NCBI RefSeq assembly: GCF_964204645.1
Contig: NC_134028.1
Span: forward strand, 1,798,001-1,862,000
Length of the DNA stretch: 64,000 nucleotides
Reading direction: 5' to 3'
Origin: Tubulanus polymorphus
Lineage: Eukaryota > Nemertea > Palaeonemertea > Tubulaniformes > Tubulanidae
In this document: one piece after another, positions 44,925 through 59,304 of the stretch
Layout: each line of letters begins with the position of its first letter
How positions within the stretch are numbered: position 1 is the stretch's first letter
Translations under genes and position numbers: made by a program
Notes under the pieces: generated by a model
Told to the model about the DNA's origin: nothing
Database searches by the model: none
What the model saw: the letters and a program-made list of their open reading frames with translations, nothing else

Positions 44925-46929
44925 TCATTTAGCGGAATAACGTTGAAGCAGTTCTGTATTGCAATCGTCACAAACACGAACCGGTTTAGCCGATGATGGA
45001 AGCGCCATCTTGTTGTCCGAGCACTCGTTACAGTATATTCCTCCACAATGTCGGCAATGATGCTTAAACGAATAAGAGAACATTTCTTATTCATGATACG
45101 GAATATGATATGTTTGAGTGATCACTTTGTTGTATGAAGGATGCTCTATGAAAATAGAAAGACCTAATTTATACAAAATAAGAATTGTTTTTCGGCCTCG
45201 CCCCATAAGATAATACACAACTAGCTCCAATAATAAGTGTGAGTGAACAAGCGATTCTGATGAAAATCTTATAAACAGACTGAATTCATGCAAAATAAAA
45301 ACATGCAAAAAACTAACCTTTCGTCGCGCTACACTGAATGGTTTTGTACATGATTGACAATTTGTTACTTCACGATCATCAGCCCATTGGGCGTCTTGCC
45401 TCTGTAACTGAGCTTCTTTTAAATCATCCATTTTCAACTTTGATCTATAATGATTAAAGAAGAAATATCACTCTGCTGCAGATTTCAGCTTATTTTCCTC
45501 ATATTTCTTGAAATTGAAAAACAAACGCGATGATGAACTCTGACAACATGAATAACATACGTACTCGCTGAGATGCGAGCCGAGTTCTGCTAGAGCTTTT
45601 TCTTGCTCTTCGCATCTCTGCTTTAAATGAAGATGGCTTCCTTTTAATTTCATATGTTCCTTAAAGACAGGGCGAACAAACATAATTAATTTCATCAATC
45701 ACCGAAATTCAGGTAAAACATGCATATGTATCGCATACATGGTTCATTTCTCTGAGCTGTTGTACTTCTACATTCAATTGACTAACTATCTCTTTTTCTT
45801 GTTCCAAGCTTTTCTGCAAACTGGTTCTCCACTCGCGTTCTATTTTCATGTCAGTCTCTGCAGCCGAACTGAAAAGACATATACCCGTATTATAAATTTC
45901 CTGTATCTCCGGATAAATCTAATCCAACTTCAGAGAAGAACCGCCACAAATCCCACCGATAATTCCCTGAAATATCAAAAAGTATTCGAACATTTTTTTT
46001 CTGGATCCTCTTAACATTTTCTATAAAATGATAAACTCTCCGAATGGTAATTTTCCACCTCAAATGAAAAATCCAATACATTAAAGCATTAGCATTTTCC
46101 TCGGAGAGCTGCTTAGAGAATTACAACATTTACATAGAGATATCATAAAAACTTCTACATATAAACGTTCTTTCCGGAATAATACAGAATTTTTCAATAA
46201 AGTAAAATTTTAGACTTCTAGCAAAATATAGCCGCGGTTTGAATTGCAACTGGCACCGGAAATGATCCACTTTGCTTTGTTTGAGCATTGTTTAGTATCG
46301 AGTGAATGATTTGCGTGTGAACGCGCTCTCTTATTAGGCACGGGCCAAATTCGGCCCGAGCCTGGTGATCCGTGCCAATTTGGCCCGGGCAAAATCGTCT
46401 CCGTGTGATCGCGGCTTATATCTATTAGGCGATGGATTGAACGTACGATTTGTATAAAATCAAGGGATGATTCACGTGAAATTCCCAATTGCACAATTAT
46501 GATCACCTGATCGTCGAACGCTACTTAAATTCATTCTCGATGAATTGAAAATTTCATTGCAGTTCATTCTCGCCGGTCGGATTCATTATACCGATTTGAC
46601 GACGGTTACGCGACGATCTGAAGAACACTCGTGAATGATTCGAATTATCAAATCATCGCTATCGATTTGTCGGGGACCGTCGCGAGGAAAATATAGCCAA
46701 CATTCCGTCAAGGATGACAATATCAGGCGGAAATCAGGGAATAGTCAGTGAATTTTGTAAAAAAAAAGCTAAAGATTATGAAAAAGTCAGGGAAATTTGT
46801 TGAGATTGCTAGATCGCGTCTAAAATCAAACAGTTTCTCTCTATGTCTTGTGAATATTTAAAACTAAAGTTACACATGCAGCCGTAACTTAGACCCATGT
46901 CGTACAAAGTCTGCGGGATCAGACTCGAA

Positions 46930-46962
<33 letters not shown>

Positions 46963-49900
46963 ACAGTCCCCCGGTAAGAACATATAGTCTTGACCGTATA
47001 CTCGTCATATGCGAGATATTCACTATTAATCAATTGTGTGGGGGAGTTATAATAGGAGCTACTCTCAACAACCTAACGACGAATATTGTATGAGGGGTGT
47101 GTTGAGCATATGATCAAAATCAGTAAGAACTGAAATCAGAATCAGATACTTTGAGTTAATATCAACGAACCAAGAAAATCGAAATACACCATTGCAAGAT
47201 TTGAATATTCTCACCAGGCACCCAAAAACTTTTTATAGAAAATAATTGAAGCATTATTTAATGTAAATGGTTACAATTAGTATTTATGCATAAAAACCGA
47301 GATAAGTTTGAATGTAACATATTTTGTAAAGCTATTTTCATGATACATTACGAACTCTGGATTCATCATTATAAACGACAACTCTCAAATTTGAATTAAC
47401 GACGATTCTGAGTTTATTATGTGCACACAAAAAACAACCAACGACCAACAAATAAATAGTGAAATAATGAAAATGTAAATAATCTTTGCCAAAAATCAAA
47501 AGAAGCTTGCTTACCGTCTGGCGTCTTTATCTGCCAACATCTGACCCAGTTTACGAGCGGTCTCCTCGGCAGCAAGCTTATCCGATTCATACTGTTTTAC
47601 TCTAAACACAACATGCAAAAGAATGAAATAAAAAAACCACAGTTAACTTTGCATAAGCTTTATTTAAATGATAACATAATGATATTCAGTACATATAGTA
47701 AATATCAATAGTCGAAGACTGTTTTCAAAAGAAACAATCATCAGAAAATTAAATTCGGTGTTGATTCCAATGAAAAAACGTATGCGAATGTAGGATGACT
47801 GTGAAGATCATTAGGGCTCGAGGCCTAAACCACGGCACAGAAAGCGTTTAACAATTATGTAAGAACAAAAAGTAAGCCAAAATACACAGCCATGTGCTAC
47901 AACTATCTTCATTCGTAATAACAGAACTGTAAATCAACATAATTTTTTGGTAAGCCAATTTCCATGTATCTCAATCTGAAATCTAGATATTCAAGATTTA
48001 TTTTAAACCGGTATCTAGAAAGATTAAGGAGATATATGTATTCGTTTGAAAAGTGCTTCCTACAAGAATCTCAAATCAAACATTGCCTCAGAGAGGTTTT
48101 GTTTGCTGGTTTAATATCACCCATTAGGGCTATCCATTAATAGTCATTCTTCAAACCGACGCCGAATATAATGGATTCCATCAAGTTTGTGATGAGACTT
48201 AAGACATTTTATAACTGTCATTAAACAGGATATCAAATAATCAGAGAACTTCTAATAACAACGTAAATGTATACAACAGTGTACACCTGTGACTCACAGC
48301 CTTCACAAGAGACATTAAGGTCTAGTTTATGTCAGGCTAAGATGCAATGGATACCCACGCAACTAGGAAGAGAACCCAACCACGTTCACGCAACATTATT
48401 TAGGTTATTCTAAACTCAGTTCATTCCAATTAAATTGAGAACGGACCAAGTATTTTTACACCAGTGAGAAAACTGGTTCATTCATGGCCTACCGACATCA
48501 AAGAAGGCCTTGTGAACCTTCAGGCAATTCAATTTATTAAGCCATTAGTTTAAAAATAAAGAATTAAGTGATAAAACAAACCAAACAAACTGAATTAACA
48601 TTTAGGAGATAAGAAAATACATTTACAAGTAATGATAATTCAGGTCAGATGGAGACTAGTTGTCTTCAAGTTGCTGATATCCCAGCCGTGTCCATCGCAA
48701 CCCGACATTAGTTAGCCTTAAAAGACTTCCATTCAAGGTGCTAGTCTGACAAAAGTCCTTGTATATTTCATAACTAATCGTAGTCCAGAACTTCAGAAGA
48801 TTTTGTAAAACTAACTTCAGAGGCATGTATCAAAATTCACCGCATTTCACGTATGCTTTTTGATAGACATGAATTCTCTATTATCTTCAAAACTTACTTT
48901 CCTTCCAAATTTTTCATCACAGAATCCATTTGGTTTATTTTCTCTTCCAGTTTCGTCACTAATTGTGACTTGTGTTGTAAAGAGCTATCAGTCGCCTGAA
49001 AGAATTTAGAAAAATTTATCATTCCCATCATCTCGAAAATATAGCAGAGTCTGTCCTTGTTATTCTAAGACGAGTAAATATACCAATAAAATATCGTAGA
49101 ATTTTCCTGACAGTAAATGCTACAAATGGGGAACTTTTGCTGTAAACGAACATTTTTGTAAGTTTTGGGTTTGTATTGTGGTAATTATTGAGGCACAGAA
49201 TGCGTGAGTAAGACAGGTGTGTGAACCAGTTACAAAAAGGTGCCAAACGGAATTTGCAATTACTAGCACGAATGACAAGTAATTAGTATACAGGTCCAAC
49301 ACACACCTCAATTTCACACCAGCCAGTCAACAAAATGGCTACTATCCATCAGTTTCATCAGTTAACATCAACCGATAGGTAAACAGTGGTAACAGAATAC
49401 TCTACATTTGGTTGTCTTAAAATCAATTCACTCGGATTTCAGAACGGATAAAATATACATATCTATGAATATTGATATATCTTGCTCAGAAATCTCAGCA
49501 AGATTTCAGGCAAAAACAAAAAAACTGCTGTCAAATAAGAACAATGACGTGTGAGGAGGTAACGTAGAGAAATGATTGAAATAAAAGCTGCGCTAATAAA
49601 TCAGTAGAGTGCGATGTCAGGTCCAGGCAACCGGTAGTCCGATTGGATAAATACCCCTTTGAGACGTTAACAAGGATTTATGAAATCCCATTGATACGTT
49701 AAAAACACACGACGGACAATGCTAAAGTGGTCAGTTTTGACGCTGCGGTTGAAGGGTGTTTGAAACTTCAAAAAAAGTTCAGAATTTATCAAATTCCTCC
49801 TGACAATCTATAAACAGATGAAGTAACTTCTTCCATACAATTAATCAAACAACCAGTAAACTATATGATAAGCCGACTGAATGGAATATTAATCCCACTT

Positions 49901-52900
49901 TAATTAGATAATAACTTTTCATTAACGATGAAGGTTTCATCACCGCACAAATTTACAGCGAGCGTCTTGATATGCATTTTAATTCGCAATAAAATGTGAG
50001 TAAAATTTCTTTATTCTATTACTGTTGTAATACATTACTATGTAATGAACAACTCAATTTGTAACGGCCGTAAAGACTTCAAAGTTCAGATCAAAACTTT
50101 CTTAGTCCCGTTGTTATCACCCCACCAATAGGGAAAAGTAACTTCTGGTTTGTCGAAGGGTTATGAAAAATTTCAAATCACATCCATTGAACTTGGTCTC
50201 AATCGGACTAATTGATTCAGCGACGCATTGCATTCGAAAAAACAGTGTTTATGAAAGGTGATTACGAGCTCATATTTCATCTGAAGAATCTCACAGTTTA
50301 GGTTACAGTTATAACAAGTGTTATTAGGCCCGGCTGTAGGTTGATTTAACAAGCGCTTAACGCAAAGGTCCCTTAGTCACTTAGAGAGTACAGTGGTGAC
50401 AGTGTAGCGTAATTCCGTCAGAGCAATAGAAAATGATACAACCATAAATCCAATGCGGCATGAATAAACACGCCCCTAGCAAGCACACCTGATTAACTCC
50501 TTAACACGATTTTTATTCCATGCCAAAAACTAAACCGATCTATGAGTAAGACTTCTTTGCTAATGACTATTTCATATTCAGTACAGCCCTCTCTCCGACT
50601 CAAATCTCATGACTTTGTACAAATAAACCTCCGAACCTAACAATAAGCTTTTTACATCGTCAACATCTTCAACTTAGAATTCAGTGTATAGCGTTCCATA
50701 GCTTTAATCCTAGGTGTTTATTGGACGATGAGGAAGGGAAAGACAAGTTGCAGCTTGAAAGTGAAAAACTGATAGAATTTCACTAACTCTTCACATAACT
50801 ATAATAACTTGTATAACTATCGGATGAACTGTTTGAAACAGAGATTTCTTTTAAAGTTCAGCTGAAAATCTTTCTTGGAAATAGAAGTACAGGATGTTCA
50901 CGGATAATCTGATACCGATCCTATCAGACCACACATATATCTCTGCCTGCGGATGGGTAACACTGTGAGGTTTAAACACTGACCCCACCAGCGCGAATAT
51001 GACAGGCCCACCTGCGACGGATTATCAGTGCCCACTCTTATACCCCGATATGAGTATGACACCCATAAAACACCTGTTGGCAATGATCGAATATTTATCA
51101 CATATCAGAAAAAGGGCTTGAATATCTATCCCCTAAAAATGTCGAAATACCGTTGTCAGACTATTCCAAGCCCATATACCAGACTGTCAAATCAGGGCCC
51201 ACGAACCAAAATAAACTCAACCTAATCTTGACTGATGAACCATCACTCTAGCCACAAAATAATAGTGATCTCAAGTTGATGAGAGGATTAAGTGTAAAAA
51301 AAACTTAGGAGTAACTTCTTCTAGAAAACCTACACTACTCAAGAGATCTATGTGTTTTAGTATCCGTTAGATTTAGTTAGAAATTGAGAAAGTTGGTAGC
51401 AATGAACCTGAATCAGACCTGAATCAGGTTGATGGTAAAGTCCTGCTCGATTTAAAATCGATGTTACAAAAACTGCCTAAAAACACATTGGAAGACGAAA
51501 TATTAATGTCTGGTTGTTCATTGTCGAACGTTGTAGATGATTTCTGGACTATTCTTGAATGTGAAAATTGTTACCGCGTTGATTGTTCCGACTGAGTCGA
51601 CGTAATACACACACCCACTCGCAGTAACAAACGGGGAAATCAACGACAGACCCGTGAGACTCGCGAATTGACTGAGAAATCAAGCTCTAACGTACCGGGC
51701 TACGCAACAAACCTTATGATTGAGTCCGATCAACTGTATTCATTCTAATACCATTCATAACACCAAATACAGAGACTTGGAAATAATACTTCAATGAACC
51801 AGCATCTTAATCTTACTGATGACTACTTACAACTGTAACCTCTAAAGTCTAGTTTTTATGAAACCTAGAGACATAGTACTTAACTACTTTTATTTAAGAG
51901 ATTTTGCTAGTATATAGCAGCTTCATCTACTCTATATCAGCAGCGAAACCTCAAAAATAAAACAAAACCAATAAAATACGATCGACTTCTCTGTTTTACT
52001 GATTCGTCTACAACTAGTCTCAAGACTCGCGCAAAAATTACTTAAGGTTAGAAATGAGGATAAACTTTCAGTGACTGGACCAAACTCTATAAACAAGATT
52101 TAGAGAATGACATAAGTGAACCACTTAGTCAGTTGTATAACCTGGTGACCGGCATTTATTACATAAATACGAAAACCTCTACTTAAACCTGACATGTACA
52201 TAACTGAATATCAAATGAAGTTCGTTTGAAATATTAATTGGTTTCTTCCCTTTCAACTGCAATATGAATTGGCACTTCAATAAGACTAATAGATGTAGAC
52301 ATTTGCGTAAAATTAAACCTTATTTGGTTCTGGTAAATTATATCAGCTATTGAACAGTTTGCAGATTTACATCAAAAACCGATCACAGAAAACACTTCGA
52401 GACATCTTCGTCGTTTCAGAAAAAAATCATTTTTAGAAATGAAAATAAATTTGACCATGAATTTATCTGTGGCTTCTCTTAAACACTTCTCTGATGATTA
52501 TCAAAACGATGACCATTTACCGCAACATGAAAAGCATCGGTTAATGTAAATGGAAGCAATGATGTCGACGGTTCATGTGACGTAACGCTCGAGACTAACC
52601 AACCAGTCACAGGCTAGATCTTAATCACCCACCCACCCCGACCAAACATATATAATCACTTTAACTATTCTACGGTCTTTCACTCTGTCACTGTCGATGC
52701 ACTTTGCTTCTCTCACTTCCAACAACAGGATCTAACTACAATCGCAGGTAGGAACAACAGATAAGTCTATTTTTATAGAGATCTTACTAATAGTTCTTTG
52801 GTTTTGATAACAGTTACTGCAATATCATCGTATCAAGAAGATGAAATTTCTTCGTTTTTTTTTTCAACGGGGAAGCATTCTATACAGTAAATAAAAAGCT

Positions 52901-55900
52901 ACCTGGTAATCATCTTTTCAAATTTTTCTATGCATATTTATAATAAACTTTTGATGGCAAATATATTTTGCATTGGCAAAGATGAAATTATTTCAATAAA
53001 ATACTGAAATCTCAGACGCTAATTTTGGTCCTAACAGACAACATTTATAAACTTTTGGTCTCATAAATTTACTGAAAAAGTTCAAGATAAGTTGTTTCTA
53101 CACAGTGGATCTTATTCACATCAGGGGACAGTTGCGCAGTCGTGACTTAAGTCCAAAAGTGGTCTTAAATCTTAAGACTGGTCATAACTTGTTAGATTGG
53201 CTATAGAACTAAGTTGGTCTTAGACTGGTCTTAAGTATAAGCCATGACTATGCAACCGGCCCCTGAATAATAAATACGTTCAATTACAAATTTACTGAAA
53301 AAACCAACATGAAAATGAGCTTCTTTTCAATAACTGTCGGACCGGACGAGGAGCATTTCATCGCATTAGTTTCAAATAAGCTTGAAATGATAAACAAACA
53401 GCAGTGACAATATCGACCAATATTCGTGGACATAAAACGTTCATTTCTACCGTTGTTTGAAGTTATTCCATCGGGTATTTTCGATGTATTTGCTGTAAAA
53501 ATGCGATAACTCGAACGCCGGTCATTAGAGAGGATTATTATTTTAGACGGCAATCTACAAAGGTTTAAGCTATAAAAATCATTTTGAATTTCATCCATTC
53601 GTTGTTGGGTCAAATACAATTTTAGGAAGTAATAGTTGACTAAAACAGATCATAATGAATAAAGTTTAATTTGTCCATGAAACCAGCACCTGGTCGTGGG
53701 TTAAAATAAGGCAGTAATTCTAATCATCAAACAACAACAGAACTGACTCCAGTGCAAGGATTCTATCATCATAACCATCGATAAAACACTATATTCGTGT
53801 TGTGACGATAATATGTAGAGAATCACACAATAATAACGAGAAATAAGTCCAAAAATGTTTCCTTGATCTCGTAGTTTATTCAATGTTTCTAATAGAAATC
53901 TTCAGGAATAAGGTTAGTATTCCTGAAGGAAACATTTTCAAACTTATAATCATATCTACAAAAAGATCACTAAACTTCTTTCATTAGATGAAAATTTAGA
54001 TGAAAAAGTCGAGTAAAATCTCAAAATCAATTATTTAACCGCTTTCTTAAATTGCAGCCTCACTATGATTTACCGATTGTTAATGCTCGGCGTCGCCATT
54101 GTTGCCATATTTAACGAAGCAGTCGACGCGCAAGGTTTCCACTTCAGTCGCGGAGACTGGAGGCCATCCGGTAAACGATCGGTGGTCGGTTTCCCGGACG
54201 ATGTCAGCTCAACGGCGACTGGAGCCAACAAACTCGGATTACTGGAAGCATTAATTAACGGTGATACAAAATCGGGACAATGTATCATAAACAAAGATGC
54301 AGCACAAATTATGCTCAACATGATCGAAGTAAGTTGAATTCTTGGTTCGAGATCAATTTAAAAGACTATTCAATAAGAACAGGTTAAACCTGATATCTCT
54401 AATTTTAGTAGTTTTCACAAAAAATGAGGATAATTTTACTTTAAAAAAATAATTAGTTGTTTCATTGATAGCGAACAAGAAGTCATTATGATTTTGATAT
54501 TTTTAATAGTTGAGGTCTTAAAAGAGTAGAAACTAGTCTCAAATAGTTGTTGTAGTTGAAGTATGTCAAAGATGGTGATTTAAAATATAGGAAAAATGAA
54601 AATTTCAAAGATCCTTTTTTCATATCGAGTAGAGTATGAAGAAAAAATCATTACAAAATATCATTACACTTTATAAAGTTTATCTACTCAAAATAATTTT
54701 AGTAAATGAAAATAGATTCATCTCATAAATGACATCACTCTGATTGCGCGCAATAGTTTTTGAAAAGTCTAACCGAAGGCTATCGGACCAGAATATGACT
54801 GTGATTAAGAGACAAACAGAAAAGCAGGTGTATGTAATGTTTGGATAAAGGGCAGACTGACATTTACGCGGCGGGGCAACCACTGCGATATTAGCGCAAG
54901 AAAAGACGATATTGTTCGTAAAAAAGGATAAGAAATTCCACAAAAATTCGTGGATGTTCTTTTAATTACGTCATCACAAAATTCATGTGAAATGGATACG
55001 GCATATATCTCATGAATATTATATATTTGGTATACATACATATGAATACCAAATATATGAAATTTCAGAAATGCTAATTTTCTTGCTTTCAGATATTCAA
55101 ATATATATAAATATGTTCTCAATTTTCTGAAATGAAACCTAAAATATTCATAAAAATCTATGCATATCATTTGAAAGTATATATCCGAATTTGTTAATTT
55201 AAGACCTCATCTAAAAATCCGTCGATTAAAATAAGATTTTTTCATTTCATGTTTTTAAGGAGGAATTAAGTCATAGACACCACATATGTAAATCAGATGC
55301 AATCATAATCGCCATGCTCAACAAGGTAATTATTCAGAAGTCACCCAGCAGAATCTGCTGGTTTCAATAGTTGTCAAATTAGGATCTGAGTTTATCGAAT
55401 GGAAATTAAACCTATTTCAAATCATCAAAAATGATGGATTAATTTGTTCTAGATATTCTTGTCTGTCTCGTAGATGAATTTAGTCGGAGGGATCGATTGC
55501 CCTCGGCCGAAACCAATTATCATTAAGAAAAATGTTTATTCGTTTATCTTTTTTAGATCAAGGCAGAGAGCTAGAATAAAAATAGCGACATGACGGAGGT
55601 GCTGAACCGAATCAGTCAAACAAATACTGCATTATTCGTACTGTACACCGATAGGATGAAGAAACCCAGTAGATTTATTCGCTTTACTTTATTTCGTTTA
55701 TGAAACATTGACCGGCGATATTAACTATGAAACACTTTGCGTATTATTTTCGATTGTTCGTCAAACAGTGATTGGACGCGGCCTACTTGAATATGACTTT
55801 CAAATTTCGTGCTCGGCGAATGAATGAGATACGATGAGAAGTGATTTCGTTCTCAGATTCCTCTCTTAAAACTAAACTGTATGTATCCGGTGAACAGAAG

Positions 55901-58900
55901 ACAATTGACATTCGAGTTGTTTAAGCGGAACTCAAGGAGAAATCGATGCTTTAAAATGTTCCGTAAGCATTTGCGTTGTTTTTGTGGGGTTTAACTTCAC
56001 GTTTAATATTCAATTTATGTAGTTTTTACGCTTAATGAAACAAACTCGATTGTACTGAAATATTCTAACTCTCAGAAAACGCGAGGTAAAATTTCAGAAA
56101 AACTTCATTTTAGCCAGAGTTATTTTGCAAGCTACACGTAGCTAGACGGACAGATTTCAAAAAGAGAATTTCCCGACTACATTTTCATATTGTTGCTGAA
56201 TCATCTTCGCAACTTAAAGAAATGTTAACATTTTTGAGCGCAGTAAATTATCGTTGAAAATAACTCTGTTCTATGATTACGGTGTTACAGGGTTTTATTG
56301 ATCCAGTAATCGATCAAACTGTCTTTAAATGTTTTAAATTTTACACTCATCTCATCAAAATGTAATAAATATTTTAAAAAATCATACCTAGTTTTTCGAA
56401 TTTTTGCAGAAGTTTTTGTTTGAAGTCAGTCCTCAGTTGAAATAAAAAAGAATATTTCCACTAATGTATCACAAAAATGACCTCATTTATAAATCATTTG
56501 TGACTCATACAATGTAGGAGTTAGCAGGTAATTGAAGGATATGAAACGATAAAAGAAATGCAGGGTTATCGGTATTTGAAGTGAATTAATTACACGGTAA
56601 GGAGGTTGAGGCATTCTCTGACAAGTACCGGTATATTAGAATAATACTGAATCCCAGAAATGAAATATATAACATAAATGCTATAAAATCAGATTTTTTG
56701 TTTGTTTGCTTACAATTTCTGCAAGTCTGTGAATAGCAAAATTTCAAAAAGGAATTTCTATGGCTTTTTACTTATAAGGTTTTAAACGAGTCCGTTGAAA
56801 TAATTCACGTGCAGCCTATGGATTTGATTTTACCTTTTTGTCATGATCGAACGCAGTGACAGTTGAGTATACATTTCAAAATAACGACTCAATAAACTTT
56901 ATGAAACAAATAACTGAAATACTAAACAGCGAAAAGCAAAACCCTCACAATATATTCCCAGTACACTGAAGAGTAAAACAGTATTCATTAATATAAATAC
57001 AGAGACGGTAATTCTACTTATTGAATAGAAGTCAATGTTAGTTCAATGAAGCAGATAAATTCGAGCCTGATTGCTGTAGACTTTTTCTTGTTTATGATAA
57101 TACAACGCAAAGCAGAAAATGTAAATCGGTCCAGAGTTCCACGAATATACCTGCAACTATTCAAATTTACACCAGGAATGTAAGACAGAAAGAACTAAGG
57201 CAAAACGATGCATACAATTTTTCAAACAGAGACAATTCATGGCTACGAGTAACAATATTTTTGTTGTATGCGTAATGCTCGCGCACCTAACGACCTCCCT
57301 GAGGCCTTGTGGATTATTTCTAGCATAATCCCAGTCAAAGATTCTGTTGATGACAACCGAGCTAATAGCAGATATTTCCACAGATTAATCCAGAGTTTTT
57401 ATATTTCGAAACAAACAATTGACAGCTCCATGTTATAAATTGAATACACTTTTCAGACTTGGCAAAATACTGCAAACATCATTACAAAAAAGATTTTATA
57501 CTACTTCAGAAACTGAAAACTAGACCTACAGTTGATAGCGGAATGAAGATTTTTAAGATTCCATGTACGGACCGAGTTAATTTCCATCGCATCTTTTGAG
57601 TCCACCATGAAATGCTGCGCACTGACATTTCTAAAAGCCGGCAAATGATGCAAGAACACTTACGTTCCATCTTCTACAATTTTTGCTTATGAAACTCCCA
57701 CTAAAGTAGGACGGAATCTATACCGAGAAAGGTCATTTGAAAATAAAAATATTCCAGCAGACAATGCCATTATCCACGAAAGCGAAAAGGTGTTTAGAAT
57801 TCAGAATGCACAATACAGCCAAACGGTCGAGAAATTGAAAAGAAATTCGAAAGGCTGGCTACATTGTGAACCGACCAGGAGAAGAAACATGATCTAGATA
57901 TCACATAGGCTATATCGCAAAACAAAATCAGCGTGGCTGAAGACTGAAGCAGTCTGAACCCAATTCAACCAATAACACCATTTATTATTCTTCGACAATA
58001 AAGATATATAACTATTAATAATACATAGCTATATCGAATGTATGACTAATAATATCACCTAGCGCAGAAACTGTGGTCAGTATCATTCGAGATTTTGTAA
58101 ACACCATTAAAACTAATAGAACAGGAGGCCAGTGGGACTTATCACAGAACAGGAGGCCAGTGGGACTTATTATATATCAATTAGAGAGCGACGAATTTGA
58201 ATCGAAATATGTATCGTAAACCAGTATGTTTCAGTTCTTTCGAGATTTGTCGAGATACAATTGATGAATTCCGAGATGAAAGATCAAATACAACTGCTCC
58301 ATCTATACACAATTCAGTGAAGTAATGTTCGTAGTAGTCCGATGTAAGCCGGAGATCTTACGTGTTTCCTACCTGTAGCTTGTTATACATTTCGAGATTA
58401 ATAGTTTTAATCTCTTCTAATTGTTGCCGTAGCGACACAACGGTGTCTTGTTTTTCGTGGATGTCTTTCTCGAGCAGACGTAAAGCCATTTCGACTTCTT
58501 GTTTCATTCCTATCTGTAGTTCTAACTCTTTTTCTATATCCTACAACAATAATCCATCAAATCATTACATTTTTAACAACTCATCGCATATAAGTTCATT
58601 ATAGTCTTATTATGCTCAACGATCAATCCTTTGGTTCAAAAGTCTCAAAACTAGCAGTCTCATTCTTGCAATTCTACCAATACCCCTGATACAAATTTTG
58701 ATTTGACGCTGATTTCCTCATAGTTTTTACGGCTGTATCACTTGAAATCGCAATATCCACGATGTATTAACAGATGAAACAATTATAATTGAACTGAAAC
58801 ATTTATGGAAAGTACATTTTAGACTGAATAAGGGTGGTAGTAACCACCTGGAATATTTCAACTTCGAATGAACGTTTTTAGTTAAATTACAATAGTGGGA

Positions 58901-59266
58901 TAAGGAGAGTAATGAGATATGTGGGTTAACTTACCACGCGTAAATGCGCTTCATCGTTCAGTTTTTTCTGTGCCTCAGCGTACATACTGTCTAAACCAGC
59001 ACGAGATGTCTGATACGTATCACGTTCTACTTCTAAATCCTGTTTTGCTACCTTTAATAAAACGAGTAATAAATACGATAATAATTTGCGACCAACAACT
59101 TCCAAATAACTTAATTCAGTTTTGAAATTTTTTTCAGATTTGCGATCATTTCATTCTAACTGATCCAACAAACACTCAATGCCCATCATTAAGATCGGTC
59201 TCAATGCCCATCATTAAGATCGGTAAGGCGCAAAGTTGCAGAACAGTGGCTACTCGCTGAAAGCTC

Positions 59267-59304
<38 letters not shown>

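Larger units (their letters stand above)
48996..58372. other. RUFY intron 10 (9.4 kb), contents
   Basis: Splice boundaries are clear on both sides. Apart from the plus-strand neuropeptide gene at 52.6-55.6 kb, a fold-back element at 53122 and a 28-bp tandem duplication at 58118, I see only AT-rich non-coding DNA. 49000-52600 and 55600-58100 contain no supported exon on either strand. Confidence 0.6.

Noticed and set aside
53284-53883. Minus-strand frames of 111 and 60 codons upstream of the neuropeptide exon
   Set aside because: No motif or splice chain, and they lie within the introns of both overlapping genes.
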